The notes under the pieces: generated by a model | What the model saw: the letters and a program-made list of their open reading frames with translations, nothing else | What the model was told of the DNA's origin: nothing | The model's database searches: none | Position numbers and translations under genes: made by a program | Origin: Salisaeta longa DSM 21114 | Lineage (GTDB): Bacteria; Bacteroidota; Rhodothermia; Rhodothermales; Salinibacteraceae | NCBI RefSeq assembly: GCF_000419585.1 | Contig: NZ_ATTH01000001.1 | Span: 2,581,001 to 2,645,000 of the forward strand | DNA: 64,000 bases | Direction: 5' to 3' | Part shown: in pieces, positions 24,709 through 32,827 of the stretch | Position numbering within the stretch: the stretch's first letter is position 1 | How the letters are laid out: every line of letters starts with the position of its first letter

Positions 24709-24958
24709 ATGCCCCTGCGCACCGCCCTGCTCCTTCTTGCTGTGCTTTCTGGACGTCTGATTCAGCCACCTCAGCAGGCCGTTGCCCAATTCGGAGTCGA
24801 AGAAAAGCTACGTCATATTCTACTTCGGTGCTACGTCGTGCGGGTCCTGTAACCGTCCAGAGGTCATCGACGCCGTAAAGAAAATCGCATCAGAGTTTGT
24901 GCGGAGCGAGGAAGTGGTCCTCGAACCAAGCGCAGCGGCTGGGAGTCTAAATTGTGCT
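24709..24958 (+). pseudogene. Frameshifted thioredoxin-like exported protein
   Basis: The first frame encodes a signal peptide, MPLRTALLLLAVLSG, ending in QAVAQFG. About 30 bp later the +1 frame continues with SYVIFYFGATSCGSCNRPEVID, a thioredoxin-like strand with a CGSC redox motif. One frameshift near 24790-24815 would join them. The thioredoxin part breaks off after ~50 residues at the start of the next module, so the gene is both frameshifted and truncated. Confidence 0.55.
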
Positions 24959-24984
24959 TCCCTCTACTTCAGCCCGTTGCTGTC

Positions 24985-25206
24985 ATGAGCAAGTCCTACG
25001 AAATTGCCAACGAGCAGGGCGATATCGTCGTTCGCTTCAACGGCGAGCTCGTCAATCACGACGCGCTCACGCGGCTTCTTGACTTTGTCGAGCTCGAATC
25101 GATTCGCAAGCGCAGCCAGCTCAGCGCAGAGGATGCGGCGAAGCTAGCGGATGAGATCGACCGCTCGGTCTGGGAGCGCATTAAACCCAAGTACGCAGCC
25201 TCCTAA
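24985..25206 (+). CDS. Putative antitoxin of a PIN-domain pair
   Basis: This 73-residue protein (SKSYEIANEQGDIVVRFNGELVNHDALTRLLDFVELESIRKRSQL) ends in a helical segment, EDAAKLADEIDRSVW. It stands 3 bp before a PIN-domain gene on the same strand. I do not recognise a named antitoxin family. Size, acidity, and tight linkage to a PIN toxin make an antitoxin role likely. Confidence 0.6.
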   Translation: MSKSYEIANEQGDIVVRFNGELVNHDALTRLLDFVELESIRKRSQLSAEDAAKLADEIDRSVWERIKPKYAAS

Positions 25207-25209
25207 CGT

Positions 25210-25626
25210 GTGAGTGGGCCTGTTGTCGTTGACACCAACGTTCTGTTTTCCGCTCTTCTGCGCAAAAGCGCACACTTCACGGAGGTACTTCTGACCTCCA
25301 ACCGGCGTTTTCTGATCAACGAACTTGCCGTGGTTGAGCTCTTCAAGCACAAGGGGAAGATCGTGCGGCTCAGCCGTCTTGGCGACGAGGATATCGTGCA
25401 CCTTTTCTACGAGCTGTTGCGCGAATTGGAGCTTTACAAGGAAGAGCTTATCGCGCCGGCCAACCGGGCCAAAGCCGCTGAGCTATGCCAGGACGTGGAC
25501 CTAACCGATGCGCCGCACGTGGCCATTGCGCTTGAAACCGGAGAACGCCTCTGGACAGGCGATCAGAAACTGAAAGAAGGGCTCCGGGCCAAAGGATTCT
25601 CCCGATTTCTCGAACCGCCGCGCTAG
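25210..25626 (+). CDS. PIN-domain toxin (VapC-like ribonuclease)
   Basis: This 138-residue PIN domain begins at GTG with VVVDTNVLFSALL (first Asp at residue 8) and has an acidic residue in INELAVVELFKHKGK. It carries the second cluster DLTDAPHVAIALETG and ends with LWTGDQKLKEGL. These four acidic positions form the metal site of PIN ribonucleases. It is likely toxic unless bound by the 73-residue partner upstream. Attc-like site E begins 11 bp after its stop. Confidence 0.82.
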   Translation: MSGPVVVDTNVLFSALLRKSAHFTEVLLTSNRRFLINELAVVELFKHKGKIVRLSRLGDEDIVHLFYELLRELELYKEELIAPANRAKAAELCQDVDLTDAPHVAIALETGERLWTGDQKLKEGLRAKGFSRFLEPPR

Positions 25627-25637
25627 TCTCCAGCCCC

Positions 25638-25752
25638 ATATGACCCAGCACTGCTGCCGACGACGGGCAGCGGCTAATTTCTGACGGCGGCATTTCGGTT
25701 GCTGGCGCTGCGCCCTTCCATTGCCCTTTGCGGCAGAGATCATCCGTTATGC
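25638..25752 (+). other. attC-like recombination site E
   Basis: The 3' box is GTTATGC (25746-25752) and the 5' box ATATGAC (25638-25644) is degenerate. The inner arm TGCCG-A-C at 25655-25661 pairs with the complementary arm at 25718-25736, leaving one unpaired A (25660) as in sites A and B. Length is 115 bp. It is the rightmost site I can find. Confidence 0.68.
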
Positions 25753-25896
25753 CAGAAGCCAAAAACACCCGTGCAGAAACCCCGCCCTCGCTAGGGGTGT
25801 AAAGGGGGCTCTTTTGAACTTATGTGAAGCAAATGAGCCCATTGAATCAGCACGACCGACGATTGAGCGGTGCATGCTGCAGAGGAGGCGCGCGCG

Positions 25897-26649
25897 ATGG
25901 CCACCCCACGTGACGCAGGCGGATTCAGGCTGCGCGGGCTGGATACGACGCGCATCGAGACCTTTACGGACGCAGCATTCGCGTTCGCGTTGACGCTGCT
26001 TGTCATTTCGCTCGATCCGCCCACGACCATGCAGGCGCTGACCGGCGCGCTCGTACACGTGCCAGGCTTCGTTTTCAGCGCAACCCTGCTCATGGTGTTC
26101 TGGAATGGACACCACCGCTGGAGCCGGCGTTACGGCCTGGATGATGGCACGAGCATTGTGCTTAGTTGCCTTCTCGTGTTCACCATCCTCGTCTTCGTCT
26201 ACCCGCTGCGCTACATGGCCCGCGCCGTCACAGGCGCCACCGCGAGCTTGATCGGCCTGCCGATTGGGCCCGACATTCGCACGCTTGGTATCACCAGCGT
26301 GCACGATGTAAACCTGATGTTCGTGATCTACGGCATCGGCTTCATGTTCATGTCCATGACTATTGCGCTGCTTAACCTGCACGCGTGGCGGCATCGCCAC
26401 GCGCTGGCGCTGGATGAGACGGAGCGCATCGAGACGCGTATGGAGCTCGGTACGTGGTGCATCCTGTTCATCGCAGCTCTGCTGTCGACGATAACCGCTG
26501 CGGCCTTTCCGAATGCCCTGCCAATTGGCGGCTGGCCATACGCACTGCTTGGAATCGTGATGCCGATCTACAGGCGCCACATGAGGCAGGGCACGCGTCG
26601 GCTGCGCACGGGCGCCCCCTCGGAGCGCGCAGGCTCGTTGAGCCGCTGA
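25897..26649 (+). CDS. TMEM175/DUF1211-like ion channel subunit
   Basis: This 250-residue membrane protein resembles bacterial TMEM175 (DUF1211) potassium channels. The N-terminal helix reads RIETFTDAAFAFALTLL, close to the family motif RxxxFSD but with Thr for Ser (Arg19, Phe23, Thr24, Asp25). Five further hydrophobic helices follow. The start is fixed by a strong ribosome binding site, AGGAGG at 25883-25888, 8 bp before the ATG. It follows attC-like site E, so it could be a further cassette, but no site follows it. Confidence 0.75.
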   Translation: MATPRDAGGFRLRGLDTTRIETFTDAAFAFALTLLVISLDPPTTMQALTGALVHVPGFVFSATLLMVFWNGHHRWSRRYGLDDGTSIVLSCLLVFTILVFVYPLRYMARAVTGATASLIGLPIGPDIRTLGITSVHDVNLMFVIYGIGFMFMSMTIALLNLHAWRHRHALALDETERIETRMELGTWCILFIAALLSTITAAAFPNALPIGGWPYALLGIVMPIYRRHMRQGTRRLRTGAPSERAGSLSR

Positions 26650-26794
26650 TTCTTCAGGCAGTGTCTCAACACCTAGGGCCCAAGGGAAGCGGAGAGGGGT
26701 GCTGCGCAGCCGCAAGGCCCTGAAGCGACACGCAACGGTCCCCTGCGGCTGGCGTATCCAACGCATCGCTTTTGTCTCTTCTTCCCCACGGCCT

Positions 26795-27520
26795 ATGGAC
26801 GTTGCGTTTGTGTACTTCGACATCGACGATACGCTGCTTGACCACCGCCACGCCGAGCGCGCGGCCCTCGCGGACGTGCGCACCCGCTACCTGGAGACGT
26901 TTGGACGCTATTCCGTCGATGAGCTCCAAACGCTTTATCACACCATCAACGCGCCGCTGTGGCGGCAGTACGCGCAGGGGGCCATTGACAAAACCGACGT
27001 AAAGGACCAGCGCTTTGTGAAGCTTCTGGAAGCGGTGGAGGCGCCGCACGCCGATGCGGCCCGCGTGGGCAGCTACTACATGCAGCGCTACGGCGCCCAC
27101 TGGCGCTTCGTCCCCGGCGCCCACACGGCGTTCGAGGCCATTGCGCAGCGGTACCCGGTGGGCCTGCTCACCAACGGCTTTGCGGAGGTGCAAGCCCAAA
27201 AGCTGAAGCAATTTCCGGTGCTGGCGGAGCGCGCGCAGGCCGTGATCATCAGCGAGGAAACCGGCTACATGAAGCCGCACCCGGAGGTGTTTGCGCAGGC
27301 CAGCGCGGCCGCCGAGACGCCGCCGGAGCGCATCTTGTACGTGGGCGACTCCTTTCCCTCGGATGTACAAGGTGGGCAGCGGGCCGGGTGGCGCGTGGCC
27401 TGGTACCTGCGCGACGAGCCGCCCAAAGACGCCACCACCGACGCCCGCGGCTTCGCGTTTACGTCGTGGGCAACGCTTCGCGAGCGGCTGGGGCTTCCCG
27501 CTGCCGAATCCGCTGCGTAA
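26795..27520 (+). CDS. HAD-family hydrolase, YjjG-like nucleotidase
   Basis: This 241-residue HAD phosphatase has motif I FDIDDTLLD (nucleophile Asp9, acid Asp11), motif II LLTNG, motif III around TGYMKPHPEVF (Lys) and motif IV YVGDSFPSD. The layout is like YjjG, a pyrimidine 5'-nucleotidase that removes non-canonical nucleotides. The start is the ATG giving MDVAFVYFD. Its last 62 bp overlap the 3' end of the convergent epimerase gene. Confidence 0.85.
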   Translation: MDVAFVYFDIDDTLLDHRHAERAALADVRTRYLETFGRYSVDELQTLYHTINAPLWRQYAQGAIDKTDVKDQRFVKLLEAVEAPHADAARVGSYYMQRYGAHWRFVPGAHTAFEAIAQRYPVGLLTNGFAEVQAQKLKQFPVLAERAQAVIISEETGYMKPHPEVFAQASAAAETPPERILYVGDSFPSDVQGGQRAGWRVAWYLRDEPPKDATTDARGFAFTSWATLRERLGLPAAESAA

Positions 27521-28952
27521 GCGCCCGCAGCATGCCGCGGAAGACCCATCGGTGCACCGGGGCCACCAGGTACCAGTAGAGCGTGCCCCACAGCCCGCGC
27601 GGCTCAAAGAAGACCGTCTGCGTAATGCGCGTCTCCGCTGCGGCGGGCGTCACCTCGTACTGAAGCCATGCCCGCCCCGGCAGCTTCATCTCGGCGCGAA
27701 ACCGTACCAGGCGGTTGGCCTCTAGCGCCTCAACCCGCCAGAAGTCGACGGCATCGCCGGGGCGCAGGGTCTCCGCATCGCGGCGGCCCGCGCGAAATCC
27801 GACGCCGCCCAGCAGTTGATCGATCCGTCCGCGCAGGCGCCAAAGCGAATCGGCATAGCCCCAGCCGTTGCGTCCGCCCAGCCGCTCAATTTCCGCAAAC
27901 GCCGCCGCAGGCGAGGTCTGCACCGTAGCGGTGCGCGTCTCCCGAAAGAGCCCTTCGGTCACCTCCAGCGTCGGCGTATCGTCGGGGGCTGAAGGAACGG
28001 ACGACTGCGCGCTGTTCCACACCGTGGGCAAATCGCCGCTCGCGGCGCGCCGCAGCGCCAGCCGCACCGCCGCCTCGTAGCTGATGGGCCGCACGCTCGG
28101 AAACATCGTCCGTGCCACCTCGGGCCGGTCGACGGTCACTTCGTTGTCGAGCCCCTCGATGAGCGGCCGCGCGATGGTCGACGACACCGGCGTGACGAAA
28201 CCCACCCAGTACGACGAAAGCCGCGGCGTAAGAAACGGCACGTTGACGATGCGCCGCTTCAGCCCGCGCACCTTCGCGTAAATCTGAAACATATCGCCGT
28301 AGGTGAGCACGTCGCTGCCGCCAATCTCGATGGTCTCGCCGGTGCTCTCGGGGGTGGAGAGCGTCGCGACGAGGTACTGCAGGACGTTGCGGATGGCGAT
28401 GGGCTGCGTGGGCGTTTGCACCCAGCGCGGGCACAGCATGACGGGCACGCGCTCGGTGAGCGACCGCACCAGTTCAAACGACAGGCTGCCCGATCCTACA
28501 ATCACCGCCGCCCGCAGTTCGGTGACGGGCACCGGGCCCTCGCGCAGCACGTCGCCGGTTTCGAGCCGGCTGCGAAGGTGCTTCGATTGCTGCTCGCCCT
28601 TGGGCTGGATGCCGCCCAGGTAGATGATGCGCCCCACGCCGGCGTCCGCGGCTGCCGCACGCACGTTGGTCGCGGCCATCCGGTCGCGTTCGGCAAACGA
28701 CGCCCCGGCGCCCAGCGAATGGATGAGATAGTACGCCGCGTCGATGCCTTGCATGGCGGGCCCAACCGTGTCGCGCTCCAGCGCATCGCCCTCCACAATC
28801 TCCACCCGATCGGCCCACGGGCGCGCCTGTACGCGGCGGGCGTCGCGCACAAAACACCGCACGCGGTAGCCCTCCCGCAGCAGGCATGGCACCAGCCGGC
28901 CGCCCACGTATCCCGTGGCGCCCGTGACCAGAATGTGTTTAGCTGCTGCCAT
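27459..28952 (-). CDS. SDR-type NAD(P)-binding protein with DUF2867 domain
   Basis: This 497-residue protein has two parts. Residues 1-~330 form an atypical short-chain dehydrogenase with the NAD(P) motif VTGATGYVGGRLV (about 6-18) and IIYLGGIQPKGEQQSKHLRSR. Residues ~340-480 form a DUF2867 domain (WGYADSLWRLRGRIDQLLGG, then LWGTLYWYLVAPVHRWVF). This combination is conserved in many bacteria and is often called NAD-dependent epimerase/dehydratase; no substrate is established. The start at MAAAKHILVTG matches the Rossmann fold. It overlaps the convergent HAD gene by 62 bp. Confidence 0.85.
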   Translation of the reverse strand: MAAAKHILVTGATGYVGGRLVPCLLREGYRVRCFVRDARRVQARPWADRVEIVEGDALERDTVGPAMQGIDAAYYLIHSLGAGASFAERDRMAATNVRAAAADAGVGRIIYLGGIQPKGEQQSKHLRSRLETGDVLREGPVPVTELRAAVIVGSGSLSFELVRSLTERVPVMLCPRWVQTPTQPIAIRNVLQYLVATLSTPESTGETIEIGGSDVLTYGDMFQIYAKVRGLKRRIVNVPFLTPRLSSYWVGFVTPVSSTIARPLIEGLDNEVTVDRPEVARTMFPSVRPISYEAAVRLALRRAASGDLPTVWNSAQSSVPSAPDDTPTLEVTEGLFRETRTATVQTSPAAAFAEIERLGGRNGWGYADSLWRLRGRIDQLLGGVGFRAGRRDAETLRPGDAVDFWRVEALEANRLVRFRAEMKLPGRAWLQYEVTPAAAETRITQTVFFEPRGLWGTLYWYLVAPVHRWVFRGMLRALTQRIRQREAPAAREALPTT

Positions 28953-29141
28953 GGTGCGGGGTCGTGTTGTGCTATTCCATTTGTTCTCTGAACGGACCAC
29001 ACGCCCTTCCGTGCCCGCGCGACACCATTGTTAAGGTCCGCGGCCGAATTACAGGAATATAGCACCTGCACAAGAACTCCTGCGGTCGCGCATACATTTT
29101 GATTGACACGCTGCGATTCCTTCATCTAATCCAACTGCCCC

Positions 29142-29348
29142 ATGGCTGACGCTTCCGATGACACCCGCACGTGGCCCGAACTGGCCATTGGCCTGTACGA
29201 CAAGCTGACGGGCCGCGATGCCGAGATCACCTATGAGTTTGACGACTTTGAGCTGTCGGTGCCCAGCAAGGTGGGCGATGGCGCCGACCACGCCCAGTGG
29301 CGCATGAACGGCACGCTCCGCATCCGCACGCGCGACAACGCCAGCTAA
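29142..29348 (+). CDS. Small conserved-type protein of unknown function
   Basis: This 68-residue acidic protein (WPELAIGLYDKLTGRDAEITYEFDDFEL, then HAQWRMNGTLRIRTRD) is predicted to be soluble and mostly beta. It is divergent from the DUF2867 gene and 46 bp before the next small gene. I do not recognise a family. Codon use matches its neighbours, which supports real coding. Confidence 0.6.
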   Translation: MADASDDTRTWPELAIGLYDKLTGRDAEITYEFDDFELSVPSKVGDGADHAQWRMNGTLRIRTRDNAS

Positions 29349-29394
29349 CCCCGTTGCGCCCGCACCTCCGATCCCCCACAAGCCGCCCCCGCCC

Positions 29395-29793
29395 GTGCCG
29401 CGCCGTCCCCTCAGCATTGACGCCGATCTTTCGATTACCGTCGACGGTGCGCCGGTGACGGTGCGCGGGCGCGGAGCAACCCTCATGGTAGAGGTGCCCC
29501 GGCTGCGCACGTTCCGACAACTTGCCGATGCGGCGGGCGCAACCCGTACCGAGTGGCTCGATGCGGCGCTACGGCATGGCGACCTCACACTGGAGATCCG
29601 CTGCGACGGAACGGTGCTGGGGCGGCTGGGCGCGGGCGCCCAACCCAACGCTTCGGCGCGCCTGCTGCGTCTTGCCCAGGCCGAGGTGCACCCGGCGCGC
29701 GCGGCCCGCGTGGCCGCTCGGCATCACCCCTGGGCCGCTGCCCTTGCCGGCGCCGGTCTGGCCGCCCTGCTCCTCTGGTGGCGTCGCCGGTAA
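29395..29793 (+). CDS. Small membrane-anchored protein of unknown function
   Basis: This 132-residue protein begins at GTG. It has a beta-rich soluble part (DLSITVDGAPVTVRGRGATLMVEVP) and a C-terminal hydrophobic helix (AAALAGAGLAALLLWW) ending in positive residues. That makes it a likely tail-anchored inner-membrane protein. Neither sequence nor neighbours identify a function. It is 24 bp upstream of the RNase Z start and is probably co-transcribed with it. Confidence 0.55.
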   Translation: MPRRPLSIDADLSITVDGAPVTVRGRGATLMVEVPRLRTFRQLADAAGATRTEWLDAALRHGDLTLEIRCDGTVLGRLGAGAQPNASARLLRLAQAEVHPARAARVAARHHPWAAALAGAGLAALLLWWRRR

Positions 29794-29817
29794 GCCCCTG
29801 ATCTGCGTGGTGTGTTC

Positions 29818-30762
29818 ATGGAAACAGTTGTTTGCCCGCTGGGCACAGCGTCTGCCACGCCGGCGCACGGTCGTCACCTTTCGGCTTGGGTGATGCAGCG
29901 CCACGGCACGCTCTACCTGTTGGATTGCGGCGAGGGCACACAGTACCGACTGCGCGAGGAAGGCTACGCGCTGGCACGCATCGCAGCCATCTTCATCACG
30001 CACCTCCACGGCGATCACTGCTTCGGATTGCCCGGCCTCCTCTCCTCGATGGCCCTCAACCAGCGCCAGGCCCCGCTTACGCTTGTCGCCCCGGCGCCCC
30101 TCGATTCCATGCTGCAGGCACTGCCCGGCCTGGATCCCGACCGGCAGCCGTTTCCTATTGAGCGCGTGCTGCTCGACGAATCGCTCACGCAGCAGACGGT
30201 GTACGCCGCGGACGGGCTCCGCGTGACGGCGCGCCCGCTGACGCACCGGACGTTTACCGCGGGCTATCGGGTGGACGAAGACGATCGGCCGGGGCGCTTC
30301 TTTCCGGAAAAGGCCCGGGCGCTGGGCGTCACGGACGAACGCCTCTTTGGCACCCTGCAGCGCGGCACCCCCGTGACGCGCGACGACGGCACCGTGGTGC
30401 ATCCGCGCGACGTTATGGGGCCGCCGCGACCGGGCGTTACGTGGGCGTACGTCACCGATACGCGTCCGTGTGCCGCGGGCCGCGCGCTGGCCCGCCACGC
30501 CGACCTCCTCGTGCACGACGCCACATTCAGCGAAGCGCACCGCGCCCGCGCCGCCGACACCGGCCACAGCACCGCCCGCGAGGCGGCCCGCGTAGCGCAA
30601 GCCGCCGGGGCCAAGCAGCTTGCGCTCACCCACTTCAGTGCCCGCTACCCCACCCCCGAGGTACTTGTGGAAGAGGCACGTGACGTATTCAGCGCGTCGG
30701 TGGCCGCCGAAGAGGGTCGGCCCTTCGTGCTCGACCCGCGCGAGACATCCCGCGAATCGTGA
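29818..30762 (+). CDS. rnz: Ribonuclease Z (tRNA 3'-endonuclease)
   Basis: This 314-residue metallo-beta-lactamase-fold enzyme removes 3' trailers from tRNA precursors. The metal-binding motif THLHGDH gives His62, His64, Asp66 and His67. The family segments LDCGEGTQYRLR, GLPGLLSSM, YVTDTRPC, LVHDATF and GHSTAREAARVA (PxKxxH-like region nearby) are present. I used the ATG giving METVVCP; a GTG two codons upstream is open. At least tRNA-Ser in this window lacks an encoded CCA, so 3' trimming followed by CCA addition is needed. Confidence 0.88.
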   Translation: METVVCPLGTASATPAHGRHLSAWVMQRHGTLYLLDCGEGTQYRLREEGYALARIAAIFITHLHGDHCFGLPGLLSSMALNQRQAPLTLVAPAPLDSMLQALPGLDPDRQPFPIERVLLDESLTQQTVYAADGLRVTARPLTHRTFTAGYRVDEDDRPGRFFPEKARALGVTDERLFGTLQRGTPVTRDDGTVVHPRDVMGPPRPGVTWAYVTDTRPCAAGRALARHADLLVHDATFSEAHRARAADTGHSTAREAARVAQAAGAKQLALTHFSARYPTPEVLVEEARDVFSASVAAEEGRPFVLDPRETSRES

Positions 30763-30866
30763 AAGCCCGGGCAACAAGCGGCCCGCGGCTGGCACGTGGC
30801 GCAACATGGATTTGCCGGTGTGAGTTGGGCAACTGTTCTGGACCTCCGATCTTTGGCCTCCTGCAC

Positions 30867-32684
30867 GTGGCTTCTTCGTCTACAACCGACGCACGCACCG
30901 AAGAGCAGAAGCTGGATGCGCTCAACGGTACCCTCTTGCGCCGCATGATCGCGACGCTCGCGCCCTATCGCGGGTGGGTGGTGCTTGCGCTCGTCATTAC
31001 CGTTACCGCGTCGCTGCTGGGGCCGCTGCGCCCGTGGCTCATCCAGCAGGCCATCGACAACTACATCGTGACGGGCGACCTCGACGGCCTGGGGCGCATC
31101 ATTGGCTTTCTGGTGCTTGCGCTCGTGGGCGAAGGCGTGTTTGCGTTCGGCAAAAACTACCTTACGCAGTGGATCGGCCAGCACGCCATCGACGACCTGC
31201 GCACGCGCGTCTTCGAGCACATCCAGCGGCAGCCCCTGTCGTTTTTCGACCGCACGCCCATCGGCAAGCTCATCACGCGCACCACGAGCGACGTGCAGGC
31301 CCTCAGCGACCTGCTCTCCTCCGGCGTGGTCGTCATTTTGGGCGACAGCATGCGCGTGCTGTTCATCGCCGCCTTCATGTTCTACTACAACGTGACGCTC
31401 GCCCTCGTCACGCTGGCCGTGCTGCCGCTCATGATTGCGGTGACGGCGTGGTTTCGCAAAAACGCGCGGGCCATGTACCGCGAGACGCGCAAGCAGGTCT
31501 CACGCATGAATGCGTTCATCCAAGAGCACGTCACCGGGATGGCCATCGTGCAGCTCTTTGGGCGCGAGGCCGACGAGATGGAGCGCTTCCGGTCGATCAA
31601 CGACGACCACCGGCAGGCGCAAATCAAAACCATCTTCTACTTCGCCGTCTTTTGGCCGGCGGTTCAAATTGTATCGGATGTGGCCCTGGGCGCCGTTCTG
31701 TGGTTTGGCGGGCTGCGCTCCATGACCGGCACGCTCACGCTGGGCGTGCTCATTGCGTTCTTGCAGTACGTGCGGCAGTTCTTCCAGCCCATCCGCAACC
31801 TCTCCAACCAGTACGACACGCTGCAGCGCGCCCTTTCGGGGGCGGAACGCATCTACGGGCTGGTCGATGAGGACGAACGCCTCGCCGAGCGCGACGACCC
31901 GGTGACGCTGGACGCCGTGGCGGGCCGGATCGAGTTTCGGAACGTCTGGTTTGCGTACGAGGACGATGCGGAGGGCGCCCCCGACTGGATTCTGAAGGAC
32001 GTGTCATTCACGGTGGAGCCCGGCGAGACGCTCGCTTTGGTGGGCGCCACGGGCGCGGGCAAGTCGACCGTGATGAACGTGCTGCTGCGGTTTTATGACG
32101 TGCAGCGAGGCGACATCTTCCTCGACGGCGTAAACATCCGCGACCTGCGCCTCGATGATCTCCGCCAGCACCTGGGATTGGTGTTGCAAGACGTATTTTT
32201 GTTCTCGGGCTCCGTAGAGCGGAATCTGACGCTGGGCGACGACACCATCGACCCCGACACGATGAAGCGCGCGGCCGATTTGGTGCAAGCCAGCGACTTT
32301 ATCGAGCGCCTGCCCAACGGCTATCAGCAAGACGTGAAAGAGCGCGGGTCGTCGCTTTCGCACGGGCAGCGGCAGCTCTTGGCGTTTGTGCGGGCGCTGC
32401 TGTACGATCCAGCGGTGATGGTGCTCGACGAAGCCACCTCCAGCGTAGACACCGAGACGGAGCAGCTCATTCAGAACGCGCTGGAGCGCCTGACCGAAAA
32501 CCGCACCACGCTGGCTATCGCGCACCGCCTCTCCACCATCCGCGATGCCGATCAGATTTTGGTGATGCACAAAGGCGAGATTCGCGAGCGCGGCACCCAT
32601 CAGGAGCTGCTGGCTCACGAGGGCCTGTACCGCAAGCTGTACGATCTGCAGTACCGCGATCAGGAGCGCGCGGCCGCTGCGTAG
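30867..32684 (+). CDS. ABC exporter, fused permease and ATPase (MsbA/MdlB type)
   Basis: This ~605-residue half-transporter has an N-terminal six-helix membrane domain and a C-terminal ATPase. The ATPase shows Walker A GATGAGKST (near 392-400), signature LSHGQRQ (near 495-501) and Walker B VMVLDEATSS (near 516-525). It would homodimerise and export lipids or drugs. The start is uncertain: I chose GTG at 30867 just before ASSSTTDARTEEQK. An open frame extends to 30759 without similarity and would overlap the rnz stop. Confidence 0.85.
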   Translation: MASSSTTDARTEEQKLDALNGTLLRRMIATLAPYRGWVVLALVITVTASLLGPLRPWLIQQAIDNYIVTGDLDGLGRIIGFLVLALVGEGVFAFGKNYLTQWIGQHAIDDLRTRVFEHIQRQPLSFFDRTPIGKLITRTTSDVQALSDLLSSGVVVILGDSMRVLFIAAFMFYYNVTLALVTLAVLPLMIAVTAWFRKNARAMYRETRKQVSRMNAFIQEHVTGMAIVQLFGREADEMERFRSINDDHRQAQIKTIFYFAVFWPAVQIVSDVALGAVLWFGGLRSMTGTLTLGVLIAFLQYVRQFFQPIRNLSNQYDTLQRALSGAERIYGLVDEDERLAERDDPVTLDAVAGRIEFRNVWFAYEDDAEGAPDWILKDVSFTVEPGETLALVGATGAGKSTVMNVLLRFYDVQRGDIFLDGVNIRDLRLDDLRQHLGLVLQDVFLFSGSVERNLTLGDDTIDPDTMKRAADLVQASDFIERLPNGYQQDVKERGSSLSHGQRQLLAFVRALLYDPAVMVLDEATSSVDTETEQLIQNALERLTENRTTLAIAHRLSTIRDADQILVMHKGEIRERGTHQELLAHEGLYRKLYDLQYRDQERAAAA

Positions 32685-32827
32685 CCGCGCCGCGGAGGGT
32701 TACCCGCGGGTCGAATTGTTTGCATCGCCCGCCGCATGCCAATCCGCGAGCACCTCGTCGGTCGTTCCAATTGCTGCAAACGTGTCATGCAGGTTTGCCA
32801 GTGCTGCCGCATGCAGGCCCTCGGCGT

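Larger units (their letters stand above)
20318..25752. mobile_element. Integron-type cassette array without an integrase (CALIN-like)
   Basis: The segment is a run of small gene modules, each followed by an attC-like inverted repeat: 22614-22737, 23281-23410, 23764-23880, 24543-24662 and 25638-25752. The cargo is a restriction-type pair with a truncated Vsr, a RelE-type pair, Mrr and VapC fragments, a DUF433/DUF5615 pair and an antitoxin/PIN pair. Toxin-antitoxin modules are common cargo of chromosomal integrons. Nearly all genes except the first read left to right. No tyrosine recombinase gene is present in the window, hence a cluster of attC sites lacking an integrase. An integrase outside the window cannot be excluded. 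Confidence 0.7.

Noticed and set aside
20318-26660. CRISPR array
   Set aside because: The repeated sites are long, differ in sequence and enclose genes; there are no short direct repeats with uniform spacers.
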